A stretch of 64,000 nt of DNA from Sabulitectum sp964386635 (GTDB lineage: Bacteria; Fermentibacterota; Fermentibacteria; Fermentibacterales; JCC-6). The stretch is from NCBI GenBank assembly GCA_964386635.1, contig CAYLRO010000008.1:28505-92504 (forward strand). Direction: 5' to 3'. The notes under the pieces were generated by a model. The model searched no databases and was not told where the DNA came from. It saw only the letters and a list, made by a program, of their open reading frames with translations. Made by a program: the position numbers and the translations under genes. Shown here piece after piece: positions 49,549-58,435 of this stretch; positions within the stretch are counted from its first letter, which is position 1; each line of letters begins with the position of its first letter.

Positions 49549-49974
49549 GTGAGAATTTCAGTTATTGCTTTTATTCTGGCGGCCCTTCACGGGGCCGCGT
49601 TTTCAATGCCCTCTGATCCTGAGGGAGTATCTGTTATTGACAGAGCCCTCTACAGAGGAACCACTCCCGGTGAGGAGCACGTTATATACATCACCCTCTA
49701 CAATACCGTTGACAGCATCGGAACAGTGGAACTGCAGAGCGGAATAAGACTGCAGGATGGATGGTACTGGGAAACCGTCTGCAGGTGGAATCCTGTGACC
49801 TTCAGCGGTGTCCCGGCATTCATCAGCCCCGGTTCCGTTCTCAGCGTACAGAGGGTCAACTCTTCTCTACTTGTTACCTGGATAGACACGCTGGACTGCT
49901 TTGAGGGTACGGCCTTACTGTATCTTGACTACAATCTTCAGAGCAGAGGTTTTGAGGAATTCTACCTGGACTGA
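49549..49974 (+). CDS. Secreted protein of unknown function
   Basis: 141 residues from GTG at 49549, 3 bp after the previous stop; ribosome site weak, so translation is probably coupled. Signal peptide (ISVIAFILAALHGAAFS) then a single beta-sandwich-like domain (VIYITLYNTVDSIGTVEL, SVQRVNSSLLVTWID). No known family. A 70-bp gap separates it from the BNR-repeat protein gene. Confidence 0.7.
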   Translation: MRISVIAFILAALHGAAFSMPSDPEGVSVIDRALYRGTTPGEEHVIYITLYNTVDSIGTVELQSGIRLQDGWYWETVCRWNPVTFSGVPAFISPGSVLSVQRVNSSLLVTWIDTLDCFEGTALLYLDYNLQSRGFEEFYLD

Positions 49975-50044
49975 TCCTGAATGGTCATTGACTCAGGCGC
50001 TCTTTTTGAATCTAGTTATCCTGTAACAAAACAGGGAGGATACA

Positions 50045-52261
50045 ATGTTAGTATTTACAATGGCAATCTGCTTTCTCACAGGCTTTACGCTACCTGAAAC
50101 AGGAGCAGCTCTTCCCGGGGAGAGCATGACAATGCAGGGGTATTCATCTCTCAGTGAACCTGCAGTTCCTGGAGTGGGAGAGTGGACTGGAAACGGTCCC
50201 TGGGGTGGCAACCTGAAGGGCCTTGCTGCAGCATACAGCGACAACTCAATTGTTCTTGCCGGATGCGGTTTTTCAATGACAGCAGATGCCGGTGGTGTGT
50301 TCAGAAGCACCGACGGCGGTGCAAGCTGGGCAGAGACGGAACTTTTCCCGATTCAGGTGAACGATGTCTGCTCCGGCGGCCCCCAGGCTCCAAACACTTT
50401 CTACGCTGGAACCAGAACAGGGCTTTACAAATCCTCGGACCTTGGTGTAACATGGGCGACTGTATCAGGGATGAGCACTTCCTATGTGATAGGAATCGGT
50501 GCCAGCTCAGGTGACGGAGACATTCTTATAGCGGGACTCTCATCAAACAACGGTATACGGAGAACTGAAGACGGCGGAACCACATGGAGTGAAGTAGGGC
50601 TTTCTTCCGGGTTCATGAAGGGTTTCGGCTGCGATCCTGAACATCCTGACACAATGTATGTTGCCATGTCAGGGTTGGATTATTCTCTTTACCGTTCCAC
50701 TGATGCCGGTCTTACATGGAGTTCAATAGGGCCTGCGGTCTCAGGCTGGGGAGTGCTTGTTGCACCATTCGGCACAGCTGAAACCATCATTGTAACCACT
50801 TCCGACGGATTTTACATGACCGAGAATTATGGAGCTGACTGGACACTGGTGGTATCAGGTTCAAGCTATGCTCCTGCAGTATGTGACGGAACAAATCTTT
50901 ACGCCCCTGTAATATCCGGCGGTGGTGTATACGAGAGTACGGACCAGGGACAGAACTGGACTCTGAATACACAGGGCATAGTTGCCTCCTACTGGCAGGC
51001 AGGATGCGCCTCATCAGCCGGCTACCTGGCAGGACACTACGGGGGAGTTTACAGAACCTCAGGCGTGGCGGGGAACTACTCTGTTTCACAGGACGGAATC
51101 AGCAACGGATACTTCCGTGCAGTAAGCTGCTCTGCAGCTGACAATACCCTTCTTGCAGGAGGAGACTACCACGGCCTCTGGAAAAGCACCGATCAGGGAA
51201 CCACATGGGAAGTGATCACTCCTGGACCGGCAAACTGGACCATTTATGACATAGCCCCCCAGTCGGATCTCTATTACTCAGGGCCTGTAAGGTACCTGGC
51301 AACAGCCGATGGTGTATTCAGGTCAGATGACAGTGGAGACAGCTGGGTGCCGGCAGGTTTGTCCGGCACTCAGATCTCAAGCATTGCATTCGATCCTTCC
51401 GACCCGGACAACGCGTGGGCCGGTACTGCAACAGCAGGTGTTCACTACACCACTGACGGTGGCGGAATATGGACTGCCGGCACTGGTTTTCCCTTTGCTC
51501 TTTATCCGTCTGTTGAGCTGATGATGCACTCCTCCGGAGAATACCGGATATTGGTAACCTTCCAGCAGAATGGAGCAGGTGTTTACTACTCCGATGACGG
51601 CGGGGTTTCCTATACGGAAGTTCCCGTCTCCGGCTCCTACCATCCCGACATAGTTTCCACCGGCGAGATCTATCCCAGTGCGTTTGCTTATCTTGCCACT
51701 GATACAGGTGTGTGGGAGTCAAACAACTATGGAGAGAGCTGGTACAAGTGTGCCTCCACATCCGGGCTCATGTGGGATGTGCTGGCGGCGCCTGATGCAG
51801 ATGTCTTTGCCGGAAGCAACGGAACAGGAGCCTACTGGAGCGGGGACAGCGGTGTGACCTGGGAACCGTTGAACACAGGTATAGAAAACAAGGTTGTCTG
51901 GAACATATCCCACGGAGTAAACCCCAATCAACTGTTTGCCTGCATCAGAGGATTCGGTGTCTACGAACTCACCGATGATCAGCTGGGAGTAAATGAACCT
52001 GAAGGAAATGCTATTCTTTCCATTTCTCCTTTGAACAATCCTGTTACCTCCGCGGTGAATTTCACTGTGACGGGTATTGAAAATGCAGCTGCAGAGCTTT
52101 CAATCTACTCCTCTGCAGGCAGAATTGTTTACAGCGGAGATATTTCAGCTGAGAGCGGATACGTATGGCTGCCGGGTGAAGAAATCCCAGCCGGTGTGTA
52201 TCTGGTAAGACTTGCTTCAGACGGCAGAACTGCTTCTTCAAAGGTGGTGCTGCTCAGATAG
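50045..52261 (+). CDS. Secreted BNR/sortilin-like repeat protein with T9SS-type C-terminal sorting domain
   Basis: 738 residues. A signal peptide is followed by at least eight sialidase/sortilin-like units of the form GVFRSTDGGASWAE, GLYKSSDLGVTWAT, GIRRTEDGGTTWSE, SLYRSTDAGLTWSS, GLWKSTDQGTTWEV and GVFRSDDSGDSWVP, giving the S-x-D-x-G-x-T/S-W Asp-box motif. These form propellers used in glycan binding, enzymes or adhesion. The last ~80 residues (SISPLNNPVTSAVNF, ELSIYSSAGRIVYSGD, IPAGVYLVRLASDG) match the type A C-terminal sorting domain of the type IX system. GGGAGG precedes the ATG. Expected to be exported across the outer membrane and anchored or released. No enzymatic residues recognised. 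Stop overlaps the TetR stop by 8 bp, convergent. Confidence 0.92.
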   Translation: MLVFTMAICFLTGFTLPETGAALPGESMTMQGYSSLSEPAVPGVGEWTGNGPWGGNLKGLAAAYSDNSIVLAGCGFSMTADAGGVFRSTDGGASWAETELFPIQVNDVCSGGPQAPNTFYAGTRTGLYKSSDLGVTWATVSGMSTSYVIGIGASSGDGDILIAGLSSNNGIRRTEDGGTTWSEVGLSSGFMKGFGCDPEHPDTMYVAMSGLDYSLYRSTDAGLTWSSIGPAVSGWGVLVAPFGTAETIIVTTSDGFYMTENYGADWTLVVSGSSYAPAVCDGTNLYAPVISGGGVYESTDQGQNWTLNTQGIVASYWQAGCASSAGYLAGHYGGVYRTSGVAGNYSVSQDGISNGYFRAVSCSAADNTLLAGGDYHGLWKSTDQGTTWEVITPGPANWTIYDIAPQSDLYYSGPVRYLATADGVFRSDDSGDSWVPAGLSGTQISSIAFDPSDPDNAWAGTATAGVHYTTDGGGIWTAGTGFPFALYPSVELMMHSSGEYRILVTFQQNGAGVYYSDDGGVSYTEVPVSGSYHPDIVSTGEIYPSAFAYLATDTGVWESNNYGESWYKCASTSGLMWDVLAAPDADVFAGSNGTGAYWSGDSGVTWEPLNTGIENKVVWNISHGVNPNQLFACIRGFGVYELTDDQLGVNEPEGNAILSISPLNNPVTSAVNFTVTGIENAAAELSIYSSAGRIVYSGDISAESGYVWLPGEEIPAGVYLVRLASDGRTASSKVVLLR

Positions 52262-52835
52262 TTTTTTTAATCCCGGCTCCGTTCAGAATAAGATCCCGTA
52301 CTGCGGCATCGGTGAGTTCCTCCCGGCGCCGCAGTACTGGTGGTCGGGATCTGAAAACACTGATTATGAAGAGAGACAGAGCACCTGAGCTTATGTCTGT
52401 TCTAAACAAACCTTCTTCTATACCAAGTTTGACCAGGGACTCAACCATGCTGAAAAAAACAGTTTCCAGTTGAAAGAAGCCTGTGTCTCCCTCTTCAGAG
52501 GCCAGCCAGGGAGGTGTGTCTCTAAGGAAGATAGTTATTGCAATCAGCAGAGGATGCTTCTCCATGAAACCGTTGAATGCCCGGCTGAGACCGGCAAGTT
52601 TGTCCAGACTGTTCCCCCTGGAGGACAATGCCGCATCCATCATCTGCGACCTGAGTTTCTCAATGAGGGTAAGTGCTAGCTTCTCGAATAGATCATCCTT
52701 GCCTGAGAAGTGAGTGTAAATGGTTCCCTTTCCCACGCCGGCCTTCTCCGCCACCATGTCCAGGGTAATTTTTTGCGGGAGCATTTCAGCGCACATTTCC
52801 TCGGTTACATCAAGAATTTTTTGTCTTGTCTCCAT
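52254..52835 (-). CDS. TetR-family regulator of the RND efflux operon
   Basis: 193 residues. N-terminal helix-turn-helix (residues ~5-50): KILDVTEEMCAEMLPQKITL then AGVGKGTIYTHFSGKDDLFE. The ligand-binding part is helical with LIAITIFLRDTPPW. Divergent from the TolC/MFP/RND operon, so it probably represses the operon and itself; an operator-like palindrome overlaps its predicted promoter. ATG has GAGGTG upstream. Confidence 0.92.
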   Translation of the reverse strand: METRQKILDVTEEMCAEMLPQKITLDMVAEKAGVGKGTIYTHFSGKDDLFEKLALTLIEKLRSQMMDAALSSRGNSLDKLAGLSRAFNGFMEKHPLLIAITIFLRDTPPWLASEEGDTGFFQLETVFFSMVESLVKLGIEEGLFRTDISSGALSLFIISVFRSRPPVLRRREELTDAAVRDLILNGAGIKKTI

Positions 52836-52846
52836 TCTGACACCTC

Positions 52847-52864
52847 TCAGTACTGATTAGTCAG
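52847..52864. promoter_or_regulatory. Candidate TetR operator near the repressor start
   Basis: The perfect palindrome TCAGTACTGA (52847-52856) overlaps CTGA-TTAG-TCAG (52853-52864). They sit at the predicted transcription start (~52863) of the minus-strand TetR gene, where repressor binding would block its own synthesis. Confidence 0.55.
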
Positions 52865-52869
52865 GTCGA

Positions 52870-52897
52870 TATATAACTTTAACAACATAAATGTCAA
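52870..52897 (-). promoter_or_regulatory. Candidate promoter of the tetR-type gene
   Basis: On the minus strand TTGACA (52897-52892, perfect) and TATATA (52875-52870) are 16 bp apart; transcription should start near 52863, about 28 bp before the start codon at 52835. Confidence 0.6.
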
Positions 52898-52910
52898 TAA
52901 CTTATGAACT

Positions 52911-52925
52911 GTTACATACTGTAAC
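52911..52925. promoter_or_regulatory. Inverted repeat upstream of the TolC/RND operon
   Basis: GTTAC-ATACT-GTAAC is a perfect 5-bp inverted repeat with 5-bp spacer, 66 bp before the TolC start at 52991, and is a second possible operator site facing the RND operon. No convincing plus-strand promoter hexamers could be assigned. Confidence 0.4.
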
Positions 52926-52990
52926 GTTCTGAAATCTTTGTGAAACATTCCAGATTCATCTTACTTCCAGGTAAACAAAGGAGGCAAAGG

Positions 52991-54283
52991 ATGTTTACAC
53001 TAAAGGCTGCAATCCTGATGCTCATGGTGAGTATCACACACTCAGACGAGAACGTGCTGACTCTTGAACAGGCTGTTTCATCTGCCTGTGAGAACAGAGT
53101 CGAAATAGAACAGGCGGAGCTTTCCTTAAACTCCGCCGAAGCCAGTCTTCTCAGGTCAACTCTCTGGTTCACACCATCCATAAATGCAAGTGCAGGAATG
53201 AACGGTGTGGATACAGAGTATCCTGAGAACGAGAACTACAGCTCCTCCATAGGGCTGAACGCAAGCATGAACATCTTCAGTCTTCAGAGCATCGGCGGCA
53301 GAAGAACATCCTCAGTTGCCGTGGACCTTGCAGAGGAAACCGCAAGAACCGGCAGAGCAGCTGTGATCTTCGATGCCGCTTCTGCCTGGTACTCACTGCT
53401 TCAGGCGCAGACAGCTCTGGAACTGGCGGAATTGAACCTTGAAACCCAGGAAGATGCCTTTAAACTCATTGAGGCGAAATTCGATGCAGGAATGATCAGC
53501 AGGTACGAATACCTTGCGGGACACGTTTCACTGGAGAATACACGTCCTGCCTATACCGCTGCACTGGCAGATCTGGAGAACGCTCAGGGTTACCTGTCCC
53601 TCTCAACAGGAATTGAGTTCAGCGGGGATATCACCATAGAGGGCTCCCTTGCTGATCCACTCCCGGTTTTCATTCCCGAAACTCCCGAAGAGCTTGGAGA
53701 CACAGCTGCATCCAACTCATCTGAAACCAGGATGGCCAGACTGTCACTGCAGTCAGCAGAGACTCAGACTTTTACCGCATGGGCCGGCTACGCCCCGACT
53801 GTGAACCTTAATGGAAGTGTTACCTGGGGGAATTCCGCCGGTGACCTTTCCGATCTGGGTGATCAGGACCTTACAAGAACAACAAGTGCAGGAGTATCGG
53901 TAAATCTTCCTGTGTTCTCATCTTTCGCCAATGAAACTGCAGTGAAGACAGCCCGTTACTCGGAACTCACAGCAGAACTTGAACTGGAAAGGATCGAAGA
54001 TGAGGTTAGTCAGAGCGCACTGGAAGTCTGGAACAGTTACGGAAGCGCATCTCAGAGACTTACAGGTGCCAATGCCCTTGTTCTGGAAGCGCAGGAGGCT
54101 CTGGAAATAGCAGAGATCACCTATCAGGCCGGTTCCATAACAAGGCTTGATCTTGAACAGTCCATCCTCGGTCTCATGAGCGCCCGGGAAAGCAGATCGG
54201 AAGCACAGTTTTCAATGAGAATGGCTGAATTGAACATAGCGATGCTTACAGGTGAGATACATGAAATATGGGAGATTGAATAA
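52991..54283 (+). CDS. TolC-family outer-membrane efflux protein
   Basis: 430 residues from ATG at 52991 with AGGAGG 7 bp upstream; the longer frame from 52940 adds a basic N-terminus and is rejected. Signal peptide, then two copies of the OEP repeat: NVLTLEQAVSSACENRVEIEQAELSLNSAEAS begins the first, and a coiled-coil with AEITYQAGSITRLDLEQSILGLM closes the second. Trimeric channel through the outer membrane and periplasm. The stop overlaps the start of the MFP gene (TAATG). Confidence 0.93.
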   Translation: MFTLKAAILMLMVSITHSDENVLTLEQAVSSACENRVEIEQAELSLNSAEASLLRSTLWFTPSINASAGMNGVDTEYPENENYSSSIGLNASMNIFSLQSIGGRRTSSVAVDLAEETARTGRAAVIFDAASAWYSLLQAQTALELAELNLETQEDAFKLIEAKFDAGMISRYEYLAGHVSLENTRPAYTAALADLENAQGYLSLSTGIEFSGDITIEGSLADPLPVFIPETPEELGDTAASNSSETRMARLSLQSAETQTFTAWAGYAPTVNLNGSVTWGNSAGDLSDLGDQDLTRTTSAGVSVNLPVFSSFANETAVKTARYSELTAELELERIEDEVSQSALEVWNSYGSASQRLTGANALVLEAQEALEIAEITYQAGSITRLDLEQSILGLMSARESRSEAQFSMRMAELNIAMLTGEIHEIWEIE

Positions 54284-55353
54284 TGAAGCGGATAACAGCA
54301 GCAGCGGTATTACTTGCTCTGGCCTGCGGCGCACCTGGCGGCGGTGGTGAAAGCACAGCACCGGTAACGGTTGAGACAATGCAGGTGGAGGAAAGTGATG
54401 TTGCCATATGGGCATACGGATACACCAGGCTTGAAGGCAGCAATCAGGCTGCGGTCTACGGTTCCGGCGGTACTGTGGAGAGTATTGAAGTAACCCCTGG
54501 TGACACAGTAGAAGCAGGAGAGCTTCTGGTGGTACTCAGCACGGATACAGAAAGCAATTCCAATACGGCATCTGCCGCAGCAGGTGTTTCATCCGCAAGC
54601 ACGGCCCTTGCAATGGCAAACGATTCTTTCGACAGAATCTCCGTTCTGCATTCTGCCGGTGGAGCAAGTGACCAGGAACTTCTTAATGCACAGCTTTCTG
54701 TACAGAGTGCAAGAGCAGCACTGAGCTCAGCCCAGGCAGCATATGCCGGGACAGCCTCCAGGAGTGCCAACTCCCTTGTAACGTCTCCCTTCAGCGGTAT
54801 TGTGGGCCGAATTAATGTATCCACCGGAGATCCTGCTTCAGCAACTCAGCCTCTGCTTACAGTGGCTTCCTCAGGATTACTGAAAGCTGAAGTCCTTCTT
54901 CCGGAAGACGCACTGGGAAAGATTGAAACAGGTGACCAGGCTTCTGTTACAGTATCATCCCTGGAAGGTTCATCCTTCCAGGCCACGGTTACCAGTGTGG
55001 CACCTTTCATTGATCCGGATACAGGACTTCTTTCTGCAGAGGTCAGCATCAGCAACGATGAAGGAACCCTCTATCCGGGAATGGCTGCGGAAGTGGCAGT
55101 GAGACTCGATGTTCACAGTTCTGTTATCGCGGTTCCGGAACTTTCTCTGATAAGCAGCACATCCGGGTATCAGATAGCTGTGGAGGAAAACGGTATTGCC
55201 AGGCTCAGAGAGGCTCAGGTGGGCTACAGGGAGAATGGTCTTGCTGAAATCATTACCGGCCTTGAGCCGGGAGAATCCCTGATTGTTGCCGGGCAGCAGC
55301 TGGTAAGTGATGGCTCCCGTGTTTCACCGATTTCTGCGGAAGAACTGATATGA
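54283..55353 (+). CDS. RND-type membrane-fusion lipoprotein
   Basis: 356 residues. Lipoprotein signal with LACG lipobox (Cys15). Biotinyl-lipoyl halves (GGTVESIEVTPGDTVEAGELL and SPFSGIVGRINVSTGDPAS), a short Ala/Ser-rich hairpin (~80-130), then beta-barrel and membrane-proximal domains with LEPGESLIVAGQQLVSDGSRV. It bridges the RND pump and TolC in the periplasm. The hairpin is short for the family. Overlaps the TolC stop by one base and the pump start by 4 bp. Confidence 0.93.
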   Translation: MKRITAAAVLLALACGAPGGGGESTAPVTVETMQVEESDVAIWAYGYTRLEGSNQAAVYGSGGTVESIEVTPGDTVEAGELLVVLSTDTESNSNTASAAAGVSSASTALAMANDSFDRISVLHSAGGASDQELLNAQLSVQSARAALSSAQAAYAGTASRSANSLVTSPFSGIVGRINVSTGDPASATQPLLTVASSGLLKAEVLLPEDALGKIETGDQASVTVSSLEGSSFQATVTSVAPFIDPDTGLLSAEVSISNDEGTLYPGMAAEVAVRLDVHSSVIAVPELSLISSTSGYQIAVEENGIARLREAQVGYRENGLAEIITGLEPGESLIVAGQQLVSDGSRVSPISAEELI

Positions 55354-58300
55354 GCATTCCGGCAGTTGCATCAAACAGGAGAATAGCGTTCATAATGCTG
55401 TTCATCGGACTGGTTGGGGCCGGTATTTTCGGATACACCCAGCTGGGGTTGAGCCTGACCCCGGATATCTCCTTCCCTATGGTTACAGTGAGTTGTGAAA
55501 TGACAGGTGCAAGTCCTGAAGAGATGGATAATCTGGTTACGGATGTTCTTGAGAAGGCTGTTTCCGGTGTTGCCGGTGTTCAGGAGATTAATTCAACATC
55601 CACTACCGGTCTTTCCATGGTTACCGTGGAATTTGACTACGGTGATGATATGGACGACGCCGAGACCGATGTAAGAAGGAAGATAGAGGATTACACCGGG
55701 CTGCTTCCCGATGATGCCGGGGACCCCACGGTTTCCGTCATGGACCCGTCGTCAATGCCGGTGGTCACCATGTCCATTACCAGTGATGAACTGGATGGAG
55801 AGGCTCTGAGGAAGCTTATCGAAGATGATGTGGATCCCATCTTCAACAGGGCTGAGGGTGTTGGCGCCACCACCATTTCCGGCGGTAGCATCAGGCAGGT
55901 CAGGATTGAGCCTGATATGGCCAGGCTTGCGGATTCAGGTATAGGTCTTGCTCAGATCGCTGCTGCTTTCGCAGGAAGAACCAGCGATGTACCTGCAGGT
56001 GAACTGTCCGGGAACGGAATCAGAACGGGTCTCACTTTCGAAATGGCATACGCCTCTGTGGAAGAGATCAGCGAGACCGTGGTGGGTTTCCGTAACGGGA
56101 ATGCCGTTCTTCTCAGTCATGTAGCTGAGGTTTATGACGGCCGGGAAGAGGTAACCCAGCTGGTTCGGGTGAACGGGGATGAAGGAATAATCCTCTCGGT
56201 GGTCAAACGGTCGGAAGCAAACACAGTGGATGTATGTGAAGCTGTGAAGGAAGCAATCGAAGAAGTGGAGGGCATCTATGGTGACAGGCTGGAAGTAACC
56301 CTGGTCACCGATCAATCCGACTACATAATGGAGTCGATCAACAATCTTTCGACTACCGGAGTGATAGCTTTCCTGGCAGCGATTGCGGTGCTCTTTTTCT
56401 TCCTCCGATCAGGTAAGACCAGCAGTCTTGCAGGTATCTCCATCCCTGTCTCACTGGTGATAACCTTCTTCGCAATGTACGCATTCGATGTGGACCTTAA
56501 CATGGTGTCACTGGCAGGGCTGGCAATTGCCGTGGGAATGCTTGTGGACAGCGGGATCGTGGTTATCGAGTCGATACACAGGTACAGAGGTATGGGGAAG
56601 TCGGCTATGGATGCCGCCGTTCAGGGAACCGAAGAGGTTGCCGGCGCAATAACCTCATCCACACTGACTACCCTGATGGTTTTCATACCTGTTCTCTTCG
56701 TTCCGGGATTCACCGGTCAGCTCTTCAGGGAGATGGCTCTAACTATCTGCTTCAGTCTTGTGGCTTCCCTGCTTGTATCCATATCACTCATTCCGGCGAT
56801 CTCAACATTCTTCAGAGATATGGGCGGCGCGAAGAAGATCGGTCCGCTTGACAGGATAGGAAGCGGTGCTGTTTCACTTCTGAGAAGGGTTCTGGATTTT
56901 GCCCTCAGCCACCGGAAAGGAACCCTTTTCAGTGTTCTGGGACTTTTCATTCTCTCCCTTTTCTTCCTTGGAACAATACCTGTAACAATGATGCCGGATA
57001 TGGATCAGGGTGAGATCAAACTGAACTACACCCTGGCCAGAGGAACAGATCTGGCAGCCAATGACAGTATCGCAGCGGTTATAGAGGGCGAGATCAGGGA
57101 GATTATCCCCGAGGAGTACATTGAGTCCTTCTATGTAAAGGTTGGCGCGGAAACATCAAGAAGAGGAGCCACCGCCATCAATGAAGGAAGTATCCGTGCT
57201 ACTCTCGTTGGTGTGTCGGAGAGGGATACAGAAACATCAGAGTATTCCTTCCGGATACTCAGGGCGGTAAACGGTCTGCCCGGTGTTGATGTCTCCATAT
57301 CACAGAGAGGGCCGTTCTCAACAGGGAACCCTGTTGAGATACTTCTCAGTGGAGATGACATTGAGGAACTGGAAGTATTTTCAGCCCAACTGGTGGAGCT
57401 GCTTGAAGGGGTGCCTGGAACCAACTCGGTAACTTCCTCTGCCGAGCAGAGAATACCCCAGTACTTTTTCACTCCTGATAATACGGTGCTTTCTCTTCTC
57501 GGTATCAGTCCCGTGGACGTTTCCACTCAGATGCAGATCGGTTTCCAGGGAAGAACAGTTGCATCCTACACCGAAGAGGGTGAGGACTACGATGTTTTCC
57601 TGAGATACCCGCCGGAAAGCCGGAGAGAATCTGATGACGTGAGATATTCTCAATTTGCAGGTTATCCAATGGAAGCGCTGGGAGATCTGAATCCCGGATC
57701 GTCAATGGAGCAGATAACCAGAAAGGACCAGACCAGAACAGTTACTGTGTCAAGCGGAACTGCTCCGGGCTACACCAGCGGACAGGTTGGATCGGCTGTG
57801 GAGGAAGCCGTGGCTTCCATCGCCATCCCCTCCGGAGTTGCAGTGTCATTCGGAGGTGACTACGGTGATCAGGACGAAACCTTCCTCTATATGGCACTGG
57901 CAATAGCGATAGCCGCGATCCTTGTGTACATGGTAATGGCGGGACAGTTCGAATCTCTGAGAGAGCCCTTCATCATCATTTTCACCGTGCCCATGGCCTT
58001 CATAGGCGTGATCGCCGCCCTGGTGATCACAGGGGTTCCCATGTCACTCATGTCCATGGTGGGCATACTGATGCTGGCCGGTATCTCAGTGAACAACGGA
58101 ATCGTTCTAGTGGATTATGCCAACAAGCTCAGAGATAAGGGAAAGAACTGCCGTGATGCCATTGTTGAGGCGGTTTCGGTAAGGACCCGGCCCATAATGA
58201 TGACCGCGCTTACAACAATCTTCGCCATGGTGCCTGTGGCCATGGGGATAGGTGACGGCTCTGAAATGTGGCAGCCTCTCGGCGTTACGGTAATTGGCGG

Positions 58301-58370
58301 TCTTGTGACTACAACTCTTCTTACTCTCATTGTTGAACCCTGCCTCTACCTCATGGCAGCAAAGAAGTAG
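55350..58370 (+). CDS. RND multidrug efflux pump inner-membrane protein (HAE-1 type)
   Basis: 1006 residues, the full AcrB/MexB size. First helix RIAFIMLFIGLVGAGIFGYTQLGLSLTPD, then porter-domain sequence. The central helices carry LAGLAIAVGMLVDSGIVVIESIHRYR, in which Asp residues of the proton path are expected; the C-terminal half repeats the layout with MSMVGILMLAGISVNNGIVLVDYAN and PIMMTALTTIFAMVPVAMG. Driven by the proton gradient, it exports drugs, detergents or endogenous lipids through the MFP and TolC encoded upstream. Substrate cannot be read from sequence. Followed by a GC-rich hairpin. Confidence 0.95.
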   Translation: MSIPAVASNRRIAFIMLFIGLVGAGIFGYTQLGLSLTPDISFPMVTVSCEMTGASPEEMDNLVTDVLEKAVSGVAGVQEINSTSTTGLSMVTVEFDYGDDMDDAETDVRRKIEDYTGLLPDDAGDPTVSVMDPSSMPVVTMSITSDELDGEALRKLIEDDVDPIFNRAEGVGATTISGGSIRQVRIEPDMARLADSGIGLAQIAAAFAGRTSDVPAGELSGNGIRTGLTFEMAYASVEEISETVVGFRNGNAVLLSHVAEVYDGREEVTQLVRVNGDEGIILSVVKRSEANTVDVCEAVKEAIEEVEGIYGDRLEVTLVTDQSDYIMESINNLSTTGVIAFLAAIAVLFFFLRSGKTSSLAGISIPVSLVITFFAMYAFDVDLNMVSLAGLAIAVGMLVDSGIVVIESIHRYRGMGKSAMDAAVQGTEEVAGAITSSTLTTLMVFIPVLFVPGFTGQLFREMALTICFSLVASLLVSISLIPAISTFFRDMGGAKKIGPLDRIGSGAVSLLRRVLDFALSHRKGTLFSVLGLFILSLFFLGTIPVTMMPDMDQGEIKLNYTLARGTDLAANDSIAAVIEGEIREIIPEEYIESFYVKVGAETSRRGATAINEGSIRATLVGVSERDTETSEYSFRILRAVNGLPGVDVSISQRGPFSTGNPVEILLSGDDIEELEVFSAQLVELLEGVPGTNSVTSSAEQRIPQYFFTPDNTVLSLLGISPVDVSTQMQIGFQGRTVASYTEEGEDYDVFLRYPPESRRESDDVRYSQFAGYPMEALGDLNPGSSMEQITRKDQTRTVTVSSGTAPGYTSGQVGSAVEEAVASIAIPSGVAVSFGGDYGDQDETFLYMALAIAIAAILVYMVMAGQFESLREPFIIIFTVPMAFIGVIAALVITGVPMSLMSMVGILMLAGISVNNGIVLVDYANKLRDKGKNCRDAIVEAVSVRTRPIMMTALTTIFAMVPVAMGIGDGSEMWQPLGVTVIGGLVTTTLLTLIVEPCLYLMAAKK

Positions 58371-58378
58371 GGGCACTG

Positions 58379-58410
58379 GCAGCCCGGCCGTGCCTCCCCG
58401 GCCGGGCTGC
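58379..58410 (+). terminator. Strong hairpin after the RND operon, without T run
   Basis: A perfect 12-bp stem GCAGCCCGGCCG (58379-58390) and CGGCCGGGCTGC (58399-58410) with an 8-nt loop lies 9 bp after the RND stop. The flanking ACCTTACTAACC lacks a T run, so it may protect mRNA or pause polymerase rather than act as a classical terminator. Confidence 0.55.
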
Positions 58411-58435
58411 ACCTTACTAACCTGAAAGGAAAAGA

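Noticed and set aside
52926..52990. Plus-strand promoter directly before the TolC gene
   Set aside because: Candidate hexamers (TTGTGA with TTACTT, TTAACA with TTATGA) match poorly, so none was annotated.
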